A stretch of 64,000 nt of DNA from Alphaproteobacteria bacterium (GTDB lineage: Bacteria; Pseudomonadota; Alphaproteobacteria; UBA8366). How positions within the stretch are numbered: the stretch's first letter is position 1; every line of letters starts with the position of its first letter. Of the stretch, positions 27,267 to 36,164 are shown in pieces. A model generated the notes under the pieces. It did not search any database. It saw nothing but the letters and a program-made list of their open reading frames with translations, and was not told where the DNA came from. The stretch is from contig JAJFJD010000012.1 of assembly GCA_021774335.1 (NCBI GenBank), positions 124,001 to 188,000 on the forward strand. Direction: 5' to 3'. A program made the translations under genes and the position numbers.

Positions 27267-28228
27267 GGCGCCGCGCTCTGCGATGTTTGCCATAGTGCCC
27301 GTGCCGCCGCGTCGGCCTGATCCACGCTCAACCCGCCCATCAAACTTCCCGTCGTGCGATGGTTATAATCTGCAGCACCGGTCAGGTCTTCGAAGCTCTC
27401 GGGCGTGCGAACCCATGCGGTGTGTGGACCCCACGGTGCATAATGTTCCTGTTTGCTCGGCCCAAACAGGCCCAGTGTCGGCGTATCGCAGGCTGCGGCC
27501 ATATGCATGAGACCGGAATCATTTCCGACGAACAGCGCGCAACGATTCAAACAGGCCGCGATGGTCGGCAGGTCGATCGCACCGACGGTATCGATCAACT
27601 GCGCCGCTGGAATCTGCGACAGGACGGTATCGATCTGGTCCCGCTCACTTGCCGCCGCGAAGACGGCAACCGGTGCGCCGGGCAAGGGGCCGTCGGGCGC
27701 GGTCAGGCGGCCGGCGAGCGCCACGAACCGGTCGGCGGGCCATTGCTTGCCGCGCCAGTTGGCGGCGGGTGCCAATGCCAGGACGGCCGGTCCGTCTGGA
27801 ATGATCGATGCGGCTGTTGTCTGGTGGGATTGATCGGTCCAAAGTCGCGGTGACGGCGGTGTTTCGCGCAATCCCAGGGTTGCGGCGAGCAATTCGACAC
27901 GATGCATCGGCGCGTCGATTTTCGGTATGACATATCGTTCGCTGGCGATCAGCATCCAGGCGATGAGCGACCGGCGCAGGTCAACGACAATGTCCCAGCG
28001 CTGAAACGCGCACTGTTTCCAAAGACCGAACCAGTGACGGCCATAAGGCATCTTGGTGATGGGCATTAACTGATCAAGCCCTGGCATCGCTTGGAAAACC
28101 GGTGCCGCCGCAGGCCCTGCGACCACGGTGACGCGAGCGCCCGGATAGCGGTCGATCAGGTATGACAGAATACCGGTCGACAAGACGGCGTCGCCGACCC
28201 GTGTCGACGTTATGAATAGAATGCGCAT
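27263..28228 (-). CDS. Glycosyltransferase family 9 (heptosyltransferase-like)
   Basis: 321-residue ADP-heptose:LPS heptosyltransferase-family protein. It begins MRILFITSTRVGDAVLSTGIL, the family start, and has ALAPAANWRGKQWPADRFVALA and the donor-site ALFVGNDSGLMHMAAACDTPTLGLFGP near residue 240. It probably adds a sugar to the LPS core at the cytoplasmic face of the inner membrane. First gene of the four-gene run 28228-23717, all joined by overlaps of 1-4 bases. Transcription likely starts in the 132-base gap shared with divergent ygfZ. Confidence 0.9.
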   Translation of the reverse strand: MRILFITSTRVGDAVLSTGILSYLIDRYPGARVTVVAGPAAAPVFQAMPGLDQLMPITKMPYGRHWFGLWKQCAFQRWDIVVDLRRSLIAWMLIASERYVIPKIDAPMHRVELLAATLGLRETPPSPRLWTDQSHQTTAASIIPDGPAVLALAPAANWRGKQWPADRFVALAGRLTAPDGPLPGAPVAVFAAASERDQIDTVLSQIPAAQLIDTVGAIDLPTIAACLNRCALFVGNDSGLMHMAAACDTPTLGLFGPSKQEHYAPWGPHTAWVRTPESFEDLTGAADYNHRTTGSLMGGLSVDQADAAARALWQTSQSAAP

Positions 28229-28360
28229 ATGCGATGGCTTTGAATGCCCTCAGGCGCGCGTTATACGTGGCGGCGGGGGACTTGCCAAGGCGTAGTCAGG
28301 ACTTGCCCATGTCGGCCCAGCGGTCTAAGTGACGCATAGGCGCAATAGAAGAGTAGGCAG

Positions 28361-29260
28361 ATGAGCACGACCCCATATGTGATAATGCCATCACGCGGCC
28401 TTGTCTTGATTGGCGGCGCGGATCGGGCCGATTTTCTGCAAGGGCTGATCTCGAACGATATCCGGCGCGCAACCGCGGATCACGCGATCTGGGCAGCTCT
28501 GCTGACCCCGCAGGGTAAGTACCTGCATGATTTCTTCGTTGTCGAAATTGACGGTCAATATTTCCTCGATTGCGAATCCGAGCGATTGATGGATCTGGGC
28601 AGCCGGCTCAGCAAATACAAACTCCGGGCTCAGATCGAACTGGGCATCGGTGAAGACTATACCGTCGCGGTTCTCCTGGGCACGGCGGCGTTGGATCGTG
28701 CCGGCCTCCCCGCGGAACCGGGTGCCGCGCGTTTGCTGGAAAGCGGCGGTATCGTCTATGTCGATCCGCGGCACAGCGAGGCGGGCGCGCGCGCCATTCT
28801 GCCGAAGGACGGTGCCGAGGCGGCCCTCCAATCGCTTGGGTTCGAAGCCGGCACGCCGGATGACTACGACCGGGTGCGTTTGCCGCTTGGCTTACCCGAC
28901 GGCAGCCGCGATCTCATCGTCGAGAAATCGATCCTGCTCGAAAGCAACTTCGATGAGTTGAATGGTGTCGATTGGGACAAGGGCTGTTACATGGGCCAGG
29001 AACTGACGGCGCGCACGAAATACCGTGGACTGATCAAGAAACGCATGATGCCTGTCGATGTCGACGGGCCGCTTCCCGCCGCCGGTACGGAAATCCTGCT
29101 GGGCGATAAGAATGCAGGCGAGATGCGGTCCGGGGCCGATGGTCGGGGGATCGCCCTGTTGCGGCTGGAGCAGGCTGAGAAGGCGCTGAACGGCGAGGGG
29201 CGGTTGGTGGCAGGTGAGGCGACGCTAACGCCGCGCAAACCGGGCTGGGCCACCTTCTAG
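28361..29260 (+). CDS. ygfZ: Folate-binding protein YgfZ
   Basis: Tetrahydrofolate-dependent protein that helps maintain certain iron-sulfur enzymes such as MiaB. It has 299 residues, related to the GcvT aminomethyltransferase fold. The diagnostic K-G-C-Y-x-G-Q-E motif is DKGCYMGQELTARTKYRG with C209. The N-terminal LIGGADRADFLQGLISNDI is also typical. It stands alone, divergent from the glycosyltransferase run. Several Fe-S enzymes are encoded in the window (SdhB-like, class I fumarase), which could be clients. Confidence 0.93.
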   Translation: MSTTPYVIMPSRGLVLIGGADRADFLQGLISNDIRRATADHAIWAALLTPQGKYLHDFFVVEIDGQYFLDCESERLMDLGSRLSKYKLRAQIELGIGEDYTVAVLLGTAALDRAGLPAEPGAARLLESGGIVYVDPRHSEAGARAILPKDGAEAALQSLGFEAGTPDDYDRVRLPLGLPDGSRDLIVEKSILLESNFDELNGVDWDKGCYMGQELTARTKYRGLIKKRMMPVDVDGPLPAAGTEILLGDKNAGEMRSGADGRGIALLRLEQAEKALNGEGRLVAGEATLTPRKPGWATF

Positions 29261-29285
29261 CGTCAACACCGTGTGCGGAAACGGC

Positions 29286-30383
29286 CTAATCGCAAATATT
29301 GAGAACCGTCCGCCACTCGGTTTCGGAAAGAGCGGGGGCGTTCGCAGGCTTCGATAACTTCCCGATCGCCGCGATGCGACTACCGGTCATCGGATGGCTC
29401 GACAGGTATTTGGGAACGGAAAACCCTTTGCCCTCCATCTTTCGGACCAGTTCAAAGAATTTAATAAGGCCGTCGCCGCCGATCCCGGCCCGATTCAGCA
29501 TCGCGACACCTTCCCGGTCGGCCTCGGTTTCGAGGTCGCGCGAGTAGGCGCTGGTCGCCAATTGGGCGGCCACCTGCGCCATCACCTCGCTTGAAAACGA
29601 TGCGCCGCCGGTGAAGGCGGACAGGATCGCGGACCACCCGACAGAGGTGATCATGCCTTGGGTCGGGTGCCGATAGACCACATGTGCCAATTCATGTGCC
29701 AGGACCCCGGCAACTTCCTCCGCCGTGTTCGCCTTGTCGATCAAGCCGCGAAACAACACGACACGGCCGCCGGGAACGGCGAAGGCGTTCACCATCTTCG
29801 CGTTCGCCACCGAGACTTGGACTTGATAGGGCGTTTCCGTCCCTGCAAGCAGTCGCTGCGCCAGGTCGTTCAGGGCCCTGAGACCTTTCTTACCCGAGCA
29901 TGCTTTTTTGCCGTCCGCAAACATCCGGTTGACCACGTCGATGGTGTCGTCGCCGATTTTCTCTTCCCAAGCGATGGGGACGAGTCTGGCGAGCGGCTTT
30001 GCGATTAGCGGTAGTCCAAAAACCATGAAGCCTACGGCCGCGCCGCCGATTACGACCGAGAGGGCGATCGTACGGATCTGTTTCCGGCCGAACGGCGCCC
30101 GCGCGAGGTTTGGCGCCATCGATTCGAGGATAGGCAGGATCGCGGGGTAGTCGAACGTCAACCGGGCGCCGTTGACGGAACGGTTGAGCAGCCGGATTGG
30201 GCGACCGTCGCTGACTTTTTCGACGAGGCCAATCTGATCCCAGGACCAGATCGCTGTTGTGCCGCCCTCGGACGTTGTGATGTGCAGGCCGTCGTGCCGG
30301 GCGATCGCCGAAACCGTGACTATCGACGCCGACTGGCCGTCGCTGAATTGGCCGGCATAGGTTGCGGCGGGATCAGAAGGCAT
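29286..30383 (-). CDS. M48 family zinc metalloprotease
   Basis: Membrane-bound peptidase of the HtpX/Ste24/BepA class, about 365 residues. The zinc motif is HELAH in GVLAHELAHVVYRHP at about residue 230, with the third ligand in LETEADREGVAMLNRAG. A membrane span (IALSVVIGGAAVGFMVFGLPL) lies around residues 108-130, preceded by a domain of about 100 residues. The frame extends to 30413; I favour ATG 30383 (MPSDPAATYAG), which overlaps the upstream DUF898 gene by 11 bases, with ATG 30389 close behind. The DUF898-M48 pairing suggests a joint envelope function. Confidence 0.87.
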   Translation of the reverse strand: MPSDPAATYAGQFSDGQSASIVTVSAIARHDGLHITTSEGGTTAIWSWDQIGLVEKVSDGRPIRLLNRSVNGARLTFDYPAILPILESMAPNLARAPFGRKQIRTIALSVVIGGAAVGFMVFGLPLIAKPLARLVPIAWEEKIGDDTIDVVNRMFADGKKACSGKKGLRALNDLAQRLLAGTETPYQVQVSVANAKMVNAFAVPGGRVVLFRGLIDKANTAEEVAGVLAHELAHVVYRHPTQGMITSVGWSAILSAFTGGASFSSEVMAQVAAQLATSAYSRDLETEADREGVAMLNRAGIGGDGLIKFFELVRKMEGKGFSVPKYLSSHPMTGSRIAAIGKLSKPANAPALSETEWRTVLNICD

Positions 30384-31671
30384 CGACATCCAAGGCGTCG
30401 GCGAGACCTTCACCCCGTTGCGGGATATTGAGCTGGCTTTGCAGTAGCCGGTCCGGCGAGAAACTTCCCTGCAGCGTGAGCGTTTCGCAGAAGATCCGGA
30501 ACAACCGATTATGTACGATGATTGGCTTCAGCGTACCGGCGATGACAAACACCACAAGGACCGCAAAAACACCCGCGAACGACGCCAGCGTTTGGGCCAT
30601 TTCGTTTCCCTGGCCGCCGCCGGACAGCGCTGTTGCCGCAACAACCGAGGCGATGATCGCAATGACACCGCCCCACAACAGCATCAGCAGCAGCCCATAG
30701 AAGAAATACGGCCAGAACACATTGAAGCCGCTGAGCGATGAATCAAAACGAAGTTCGTCGAATTCCGTGCTGGCGGCGAAATGGCGGACTTCGGCGGCGC
30801 GGTACCAGAATTGGGTCAACAGGAAGACTGCGATGCCGACAATCATGAGAATGCCGTAGGCTCCGCGCGTGCCAGTCATGTCCGGTAGATTCGCCGAATT
30901 GCCGGATGTCAGGGCGTTAAAATCAACATCCATCATTAACAAGCCGAAGGGTGTTGCCGCGACGACAAGCCCGAGCCACGGCAGCAACCACGTGCCAAGC
31001 AACGGTCCGATACCGCCGTCGAAGGAAAACGTCCGGTTACCGAAACTCATCCGATCCGTCTTGTAGGCTTGCAGCTTCAGGCGCATCACCGGGTAGGCGA
31101 GGCCGAGTGTCAGCACCGTGATCGTGCTCCACAGCATTCCGTGCACGGCATAAAGCATTGCTGATCCGGTCTGGCCACCGCGAATGCCGCGCCACATCGT
31201 GCGGGACAGGCGATAGCGCCGCGCCCGATAGGTGGCGACGAAGAAGAGAAAGTAAAACAGGACAAAGTAGCCAGCCTGGACCGCAGCGAAGATTTCCGAT
31301 CCGGCGGTAAAGGCGGCGTTCGATGCCAGTTGAAAGGCAATTGAAAGCGGGACCAGGATCGCCAAAACGATCAGGAATCCGAGGAACAACTCCTTACCGG
31401 TACCGGTGTATTCCAGCCGGTCGCCCAGGAAGGAGGCGCGCGACAGGAAGTACCGCCGGACCCGCGTCTTGGCCCAGAAGCGGTAGATGCCCGCGGTGAT
31501 GAACGTCAGCATCAGGTTGGCTAGGACGATCTTGAACAACTCGCCCGCGCGGCCGTCATAGGACGGGCTTTCCTTCACCATCAGTGTGCCGGAGATGCCA
31601 CTGACGGCCTGCGAATGGGCGCGGGCGACGCTGGTTCGGAATCGGATTTTTCGCTCGAGTTCATCATTCAT
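30373..31671 (-). CDS. DUF898 (YjgN-type) membrane protein
   Basis: A multi-pass inner-membrane protein of about 432 residues with a soluble N-terminus of about 50 residues and some eight hydrophobic segments. It shows the duplicated DUF898 pattern: ITAGIYRFWAKTRVRRYFLSR near the start of the membrane part, and YPVMRLKLQAYKTDRMSFGNRTFSFDG in the middle. E. coli YjgN is the named relative; its function is not established. I start it at ATG 31671 (MNDELERK) rather than 31716. It overlaps the M48 protease gene downstream, so they are one operon. It is divergent from the thiolase gene. Confidence 0.88.
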   Translation of the reverse strand: MNDELERKIRFRTSVARAHSQAVSGISGTLMVKESPSYDGRAGELFKIVLANLMLTFITAGIYRFWAKTRVRRYFLSRASFLGDRLEYTGTGKELFLGFLIVLAILVPLSIAFQLASNAAFTAGSEIFAAVQAGYFVLFYFLFFVATYRARRYRLSRTMWRGIRGGQTGSAMLYAVHGMLWSTITVLTLGLAYPVMRLKLQAYKTDRMSFGNRTFSFDGGIGPLLGTWLLPWLGLVVAATPFGLLMMDVDFNALTSGNSANLPDMTGTRGAYGILMIVGIAVFLLTQFWYRAAEVRHFAASTEFDELRFDSSLSGFNVFWPYFFYGLLLMLLWGGVIAIIASVVAATALSGGGQGNEMAQTLASFAGVFAVLVVFVIAGTLKPIIVHNRLFRIFCETLTLQGSFSPDRLLQSQLNIPQRGEGLADALDVDAF

Positions 31672-31877
31672 ATCGGGGACCCCTGATCGGGCGCTACAAC
31701 CATAATATAGGAACAAAGACCTTATCAGGCCTTGATCGCGCAGCCATATCAGTTTGGTCGACGATGGCCGCCCGGATTTGCTAGTGTCGGCCCGCAGTGT
31801 CGAGCCATGGGTTTAAGATTGGCTTAAAATCGCAAGGTCTCGTTAACCATATTCCGCAGCGTGAGGAGCACATATCA

Positions 31878-33044
31878 ATGACCGGATGCATCGTCGGTTG
31901 GTCGCACACCAAGTTCGGCAAACTCGAAGGCGAGGATGCGGAGTCGCTGATCGTGAAAGTGGCGACCGAGGCGGTCGCGGATGCGGGATTGGCGCCGGCG
32001 GATGTCGATGCGGTCTATGTCGGTTTCTACAACGGCGGGTTCTCGGCACAGGATTTCGGCGCGTCGCTGGTGCTGCAGGCGCATGACGATTTCCGCTTCA
32101 AGCCGGTGACCCGGGTTGAGAATGCCTGTGCGACCGGGTCGGCGGCGATCCATCAGGGGCTTAATTATCTCGAAGCCAAGCGCGGCAAGGTCGTCCTCGC
32201 CGTCGGCGTCGAGAAAATGACCGACACGCCCGGCCGTGAAATCGGCGGCATCCTGATGAAGGCGGCTTATCTCAAGGAAGAAGCCGAGATCGAGGGTGGT
32301 TTCGCCGGTGTCTTCGGGCGGATTGCCCAGCAATACAGCCAGAAATACGGCGACCAGACCGAGGCGCTCGCCCGGATCGCGTCGAAGAATCACAAGAACG
32401 GATGCGAGAACCCGTGGGCGCAGCTCCGCAAGGACCTGAGCGTGGAGTTCTGCCGCGACGTATCGGACAAGAACCCGATCGTCGCCGGGCCGCTGAAGCG
32501 AACCGATTGCTCGCTCGTTTCCGACGGCGCGGCGGCGGTGATTTTGACCGATGTCGAGACGGCATTATCGATGAACAAGGCGGTGGTGTTCCGCGGCCGC
32601 AGCCACGTGAACGAATTTTTGCCGATGAGCCGGCGCGACATGACTTTCCTGGATGGCGCGGCGCATGCTTGGCAGCAGGCGCTCGCCGACGGAAATGTGA
32701 CGCTGGACGATCTGAGCCTGGTCGAGACCCATGACTGTTTCACCATCGCCGAGCTGATGGAATATGAGGCGATGGGGCTGACCAAGCCGGGCGAGGGTGC
32801 CCGCGCCATCAAAGAAGGCTGGACGCAGAAGGACGGCAAGCTGCCGATCAACGCATCCGGCGGCTTGAAGGCAAAGGGACATCCCATCGGCGCGACCGGC
32901 GTCTCGATGCATATTATGGCGGCGATGCAGCTTCGCGGCGAAGCGGATGGCATGCAGGTTGCCGGTGCCAACATGGCCGGCGTGTTCAATATGGGCGGCG
33001 CCGGTGTCGCCAATTACGTCAGCATCTTGGAGCCCTTGCGCTAA
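31878..33044 (+). CDS. Thiolase family protein (SCP2-thiolase/acetyl-CoA acetyltransferase type)
   Basis: 388-residue enzyme of the thiolase superfamily. The nucleophilic Cys is C84 in RVENACATGSAAIHQG; the His of ETHDCFTIAELMEYE and the C-terminal GGLKAKGHPIGATGVSMH with its catalytic His are present. The second Cys of classical thiolases (CxG near the C-terminus) is absent; AGVFNMGGAGVANYVS lies in its place, as in the SCP-x-like group. It may therefore cleave or condense an unusual acyl-CoA. ATG 31878 is chosen because GAGGAG lies upstream; the frame to 31797 is non-conserved. An acryloyl-CoA-reductase-like gene follows. Confidence 0.9.
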   Translation: MTGCIVGWSHTKFGKLEGEDAESLIVKVATEAVADAGLAPADVDAVYVGFYNGGFSAQDFGASLVLQAHDDFRFKPVTRVENACATGSAAIHQGLNYLEAKRGKVVLAVGVEKMTDTPGREIGGILMKAAYLKEEAEIEGGFAGVFGRIAQQYSQKYGDQTEALARIASKNHKNGCENPWAQLRKDLSVEFCRDVSDKNPIVAGPLKRTDCSLVSDGAAAVILTDVETALSMNKAVVFRGRSHVNEFLPMSRRDMTFLDGAAHAWQQALADGNVTLDDLSLVETHDCFTIAELMEYEAMGLTKPGEGARAIKEGWTQKDGKLPINASGGLKAKGHPIGATGVSMHIMAAMQLRGEADGMQVAGANMAGVFNMGGAGVANYVSILEPLR

Positions 33045-33139
33045 CCGCCGCCGGCAGATTTAGCGGTGTGTTGCAGGGCTTGCGGCTTCGATCTATACCG
33101 CTCGCACCGAATTGAATGGCGACGAAGAAGGGGACATTG

Positions 33140-34138
33140 ATGGCCGAGGACACATTCGCCGCGCTCGTGTTGGAGCAGCAGGACGACAAGGTCACACAGG
33201 GCGTTCAGCAGATTTCCACCGATACGTTGCCGGAAGGTGACGTCACCATCGCGGTCGAGTATTCGACCGTCAATTACAAGGATGGGATGGTGGTCAACGG
33301 CCTAGGTGGTCTGGTCCGGAACTATCCGCATGTCCCCGGGATCGATTTTGCCGGCACGGTGGAGAGTTCGGACAGCGACCGCTATAAGCCCGGCGATAAG
33401 GTCGTCCTGACCGGTTGGCGCGTCGGCGAAGCCCACTGGGGCGGTTATGCGCAGAAAGCGCGCGTCAAGGCCGACTGGCTGGTGCCGCTGCCTGACGGGT
33501 TCAGCACGAAGAACGCCATGGCGGTCGGAACGGCGGGTTTTACCTCGATGCTGTGCATCCTAGCATTGGAAGACCACGGCTTGACCCCTGATGCGGGCAC
33601 CGTGTTGGTAACCGGTGCCGCAGGCGGCGTCGGGTCCGTTGCCGTCGCAATCCTCGCCAAACTCGGCTACACGGTCGCCGCCTCCACCGGCCGGCCGGAA
33701 CAGCACGATTATTTGAAGTCGTTGGGCGCTACGGAGATGGTGGACCGCGCGGAGCTGGCCGAAGGATCGGGCCGGCCGTTGGACAAGGAGCGCTGGGTCG
33801 GCTGTGTCGACACGGTCGGCGCGTCGACGTTGGCAACAGTGCTGTCACAGATCGCATACGGTGGGTCGGTCGCGGCCTGCGGGCTTGCCGGCGGGCCGAA
33901 ACTTCAGACCACGGTCATTCCGTTCCTGCTGCGCGGCGTCAATCTGCTGGGGATCGACTCGGTCATGCAGCCGTATGACAACCGGGTCCGGACGTGGCAA
34001 CGCATCGCCAGCGATTTGCCCATGGACAAGCTGGAGGCGATGACCGAAGTCATCGGGCTCGGCGGTGTCGGCGACGCGGCCAACGCTATCCTTCAAGGAC
34101 AGGTGCGCGGCCGGATGGTCGTCGACGTTAACGCCTAG
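33140..34138 (+). CDS. acuI: Acryloyl-CoA reductase-like oxidoreductase (AcuI/YhdH family)
   Basis: NADPH-dependent medium-chain reductase without zinc, 332 residues. Members convert acryloyl-CoA to propionyl-CoA, for example in DMSP or acrylate breakdown. Family marks are VEYSTVNYKDGMVVNG near residue 42, PHVPGIDFAGTVESSD, GWRVGEAHWGGYAQKARVKA, and the Rossmann loop VTGAAGGVGSVAVAILAKLGY. Start is ATG 33140 with AAGGGGA upstream; the longer frame to 33116 is less likely. It lies 95 bases after a thiolase and probably shares its transcript. YhdH-type quinone reductase is the alternative label. Confidence 0.85.
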   Translation: MAEDTFAALVLEQQDDKVTQGVQQISTDTLPEGDVTIAVEYSTVNYKDGMVVNGLGGLVRNYPHVPGIDFAGTVESSDSDRYKPGDKVVLTGWRVGEAHWGGYAQKARVKADWLVPLPDGFSTKNAMAVGTAGFTSMLCILALEDHGLTPDAGTVLVTGAAGGVGSVAVAILAKLGYTVAASTGRPEQHDYLKSLGATEMVDRAELAEGSGRPLDKERWVGCVDTVGASTLATVLSQIAYGGSVAACGLAGGPKLQTTVIPFLLRGVNLLGIDSVMQPYDNRVRTWQRIASDLPMDKLEAMTEVIGLGGVGDAANAILQGQVRGRMVVDVNA

Positions 34139-34150
34139 CCGGCTAGACCC

Positions 34151-35098
34151 TTAGTTCAGAACGCGGACCGGGTTGCCGTCGAGGAAGGCGGCGACATCTT
34201 CCGCGGCATCCTGATACATCTTCGCCAGATTCTCCGCCGTCACGTATCCGATATGCGGCGTCAGCAGAACGTTGTCCAATTTGCGCATCGGATGGTCGGC
34301 GGGCAGAGGTTCCTCGCCGTAAACGTCGATCCCGGCCCCGCCGATATCCTTGTTCTGCAGCGCGGTCAGCAACGCGTCCTCATCGACGATGGGTCCGCGC
34401 GACGTATTGATCAGGTAGGCCGTCTTTTTCATCTGCGCCAGTTGTTCTGCGCCGACCAGCCCGCGGGAGCGATCGCCGAGGACCAGATGGATCGAGATGA
34501 CGTCGGACTCCTTGAACAGCGTGTCCTTGTCGACCCGCGTGGCATTGCATTCCGCCGCCCGTTCGTCGGTGAGGTTTTGGCTCCAGGCGATCACCTTCAT
34601 GTCGAAGGCATTGGCCACGCGCGCGACCGCGCCGCCCAGCTTGCCGAGTCCGAGCAGACCCATGGTCTTGCCCGCTAGGTCGAAACCAGCAAAGGTTTGC
34701 CAGCCGCCGTCCTCCATTGAACGGGATTGCCGGGGAATATCCCGCATCAGGGCTATCATCAGGCCCACGGCGAGCTCGGAAGTCGGGCTGCCCACGCCGC
34801 CGGTACCGCATACGGTCACGCCTTGTTTCGCAGCAGCCTCCATATCGAAGGAAGCATTCCGCATGCCCGTGGTGATCAGCAGCTTCAGCTTTGGCAACTG
34901 TTCCAGGACACTGGCGGGAAACCGCGTCCGTTCGCGCATGCCGACGATGATTTCGAAATCGGCCAACGCATCCACGACTGCATCGTCGCCAGCGAGATAT
35001 TCAGTGAAGGTGGTGATCTCGGCGTGTCCGTCGAGCTTGCTCCAATCCGCGAGGTCGGTCGCGGCATTGAAATAGTCGTCGAGGATGGCGATGCGCAT
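34151..35098 (-). CDS. D-2-hydroxyacid dehydrogenase family protein
   Basis: NAD(P)-dependent dehydrogenase, 315 residues. The Rossmann loop is MGLLGLGKLGGAVARVA. The catalytic Arg is in INTSRGPIVDEDALL, the Glu in GIDVYGEEPLPADHP and the His in LTPHIGYVT. It is in the branch annotated D-2-hydroxyacid dehydrogenase or phosphoglycerate dehydrogenase-like, but lacks the ACT domain of SerA. It is convergent with the AcuI-like gene and upstream of a DMT permease on the same strand after a 35-base gap; the permease is transcribed first. Substrate unknown. Confidence 0.92.
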   Translation of the reverse strand: MRIAILDDYFNAATDLADWSKLDGHAEITTFTEYLAGDDAVVDALADFEIIVGMRERTRFPASVLEQLPKLKLLITTGMRNASFDMEAAAKQGVTVCGTGGVGSPTSELAVGLMIALMRDIPRQSRSMEDGGWQTFAGFDLAGKTMGLLGLGKLGGAVARVANAFDMKVIAWSQNLTDERAAECNATRVDKDTLFKESDVISIHLVLGDRSRGLVGAEQLAQMKKTAYLINTSRGPIVDEDALLTALQNKDIGGAGIDVYGEEPLPADHPMRKLDNVLLTPHIGYVTAENLAKMYQDAAEDVAAFLDGNPVRVLN

Positions 35099-35133
35099 GG
35101 CGGTGTCTCCCTGTCGTTGGGCCGTTTGTTCGG

Positions 35134-36036
35134 CTAACCGGACTTCCGGTCGCGGTGCAGTTTCTTTTCGCGGAACGCGATATAGATGGCGGATCCGAAT
35201 ATCATCGTGCCGCCGACCCAGGTGAAGAGATCAGGCACCTCGGTAAACGCCAGATAACCAATCAGCGTCGCCCAAATCAAGCGGAAGAAATCAATCGGCA
35301 TGATCGATGTCGCCTCCGCCTCTTTGATCGCTTGGGTAATCAAGAGTTGGGCGATGGTACCGGTTACGCCGATGAAGGTGAGCCAGCCCCATTCGATCCA
35401 GGTCGGCCAGGTCCAAAACGGCAGGGCGGGCGGCAGCGACATCACGGACATCAGCAACACCATCCAGAGCGTGATCGTGAGCGCGGAATCCGTGCGGCTC
35501 ATCACCTTGATCATGACCATGATCCCGCCCCAGATCAGCGCCGATACGACCACGAGGACTGCCCCTATGTTCATCTCGGCTATGCCCGGCCGTAGGATTA
35601 CCAGCGCGCCTAAAAACCCGAACAGGAGCGCCGTCGTCCGCCGCAACCGCAGCGTTTCGCCGAGGAAAACCGTCGCCAACAATGTCGTGAACAGGGGCGC
35701 CGTAAAGTTAAGCGCCGTCGCTTCGGCCAACGGGGTCAGGCTGAGGCCGGTATAATAGGCGATCATGTTGGCCACGTTCAGGATGGCCCGGATGAAATGC
35801 ATGCCGAAACGCGGGGTGCGCAACGGGGCCACGCCATACCGCAAAAACAGCGGCGACAGAAAGACCAGGCCGAGGAAGTTCCGGAAAAAAGCGATTTCAG
35901 TGGGATGGACGTCCTGTGCGATATGCCGGATCGCACCGTGCATAGCGGCGAACAACAGCGTTGCGCCCAACATCCAGATCATGCCGCGCAGATTCGCCGA
36001 TGCGTTGTTGAATAGCCGATAGAGGCGGAATTGCAC
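35134..36036 (-). CDS. DMT superfamily transporter (EamA type)
   Basis: Ten-span inner-membrane transporter of 300 residues made of two EamA repeats of five helices. The first begins RGMIWMLGATLLFAAMHGAI and the second after NIGAVLVVVSALIWGGIMVMI. The segment ATALNFTAPLFTTLLATVFLGE near residue 95 and the conserved EA(T/E)...FFRLIWATLIGYLAF region are typical of the S-adenosylmethionine/small-metabolite exporter-importer branch. Direction and solute are not predictable. Probably co-transcribed with the downstream hydroxyacid dehydrogenase. Divergent from fhs. Confidence 0.9.
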   Translation of the reverse strand: MQFRLYRLFNNASANLRGMIWMLGATLLFAAMHGAIRHIAQDVHPTEIAFFRNFLGLVFLSPLFLRYGVAPLRTPRFGMHFIRAILNVANMIAYYTGLSLTPLAEATALNFTAPLFTTLLATVFLGETLRLRRTTALLFGFLGALVILRPGIAEMNIGAVLVVVSALIWGGIMVMIKVMSRTDSALTITLWMVLLMSVMSLPPALPFWTWPTWIEWGWLTFIGVTGTIAQLLITQAIKEAEATSIMPIDFFRLIWATLIGYLAFTEVPDLFTWVGGTMIFGSAIYIAFREKKLHRDRKSG

Positions 36037-36164
36037 GCGCCGATTCCCTTATCCGGCGTCGGTCGTATGACCGCGCCGCGACAACTCTTCGTGAATGGGT
36101 TCTCTTAAGCCTGTGAGGACGGTAGACTTCCCCCAACTGATAATGGAACGGGGAGCGTTACGCC

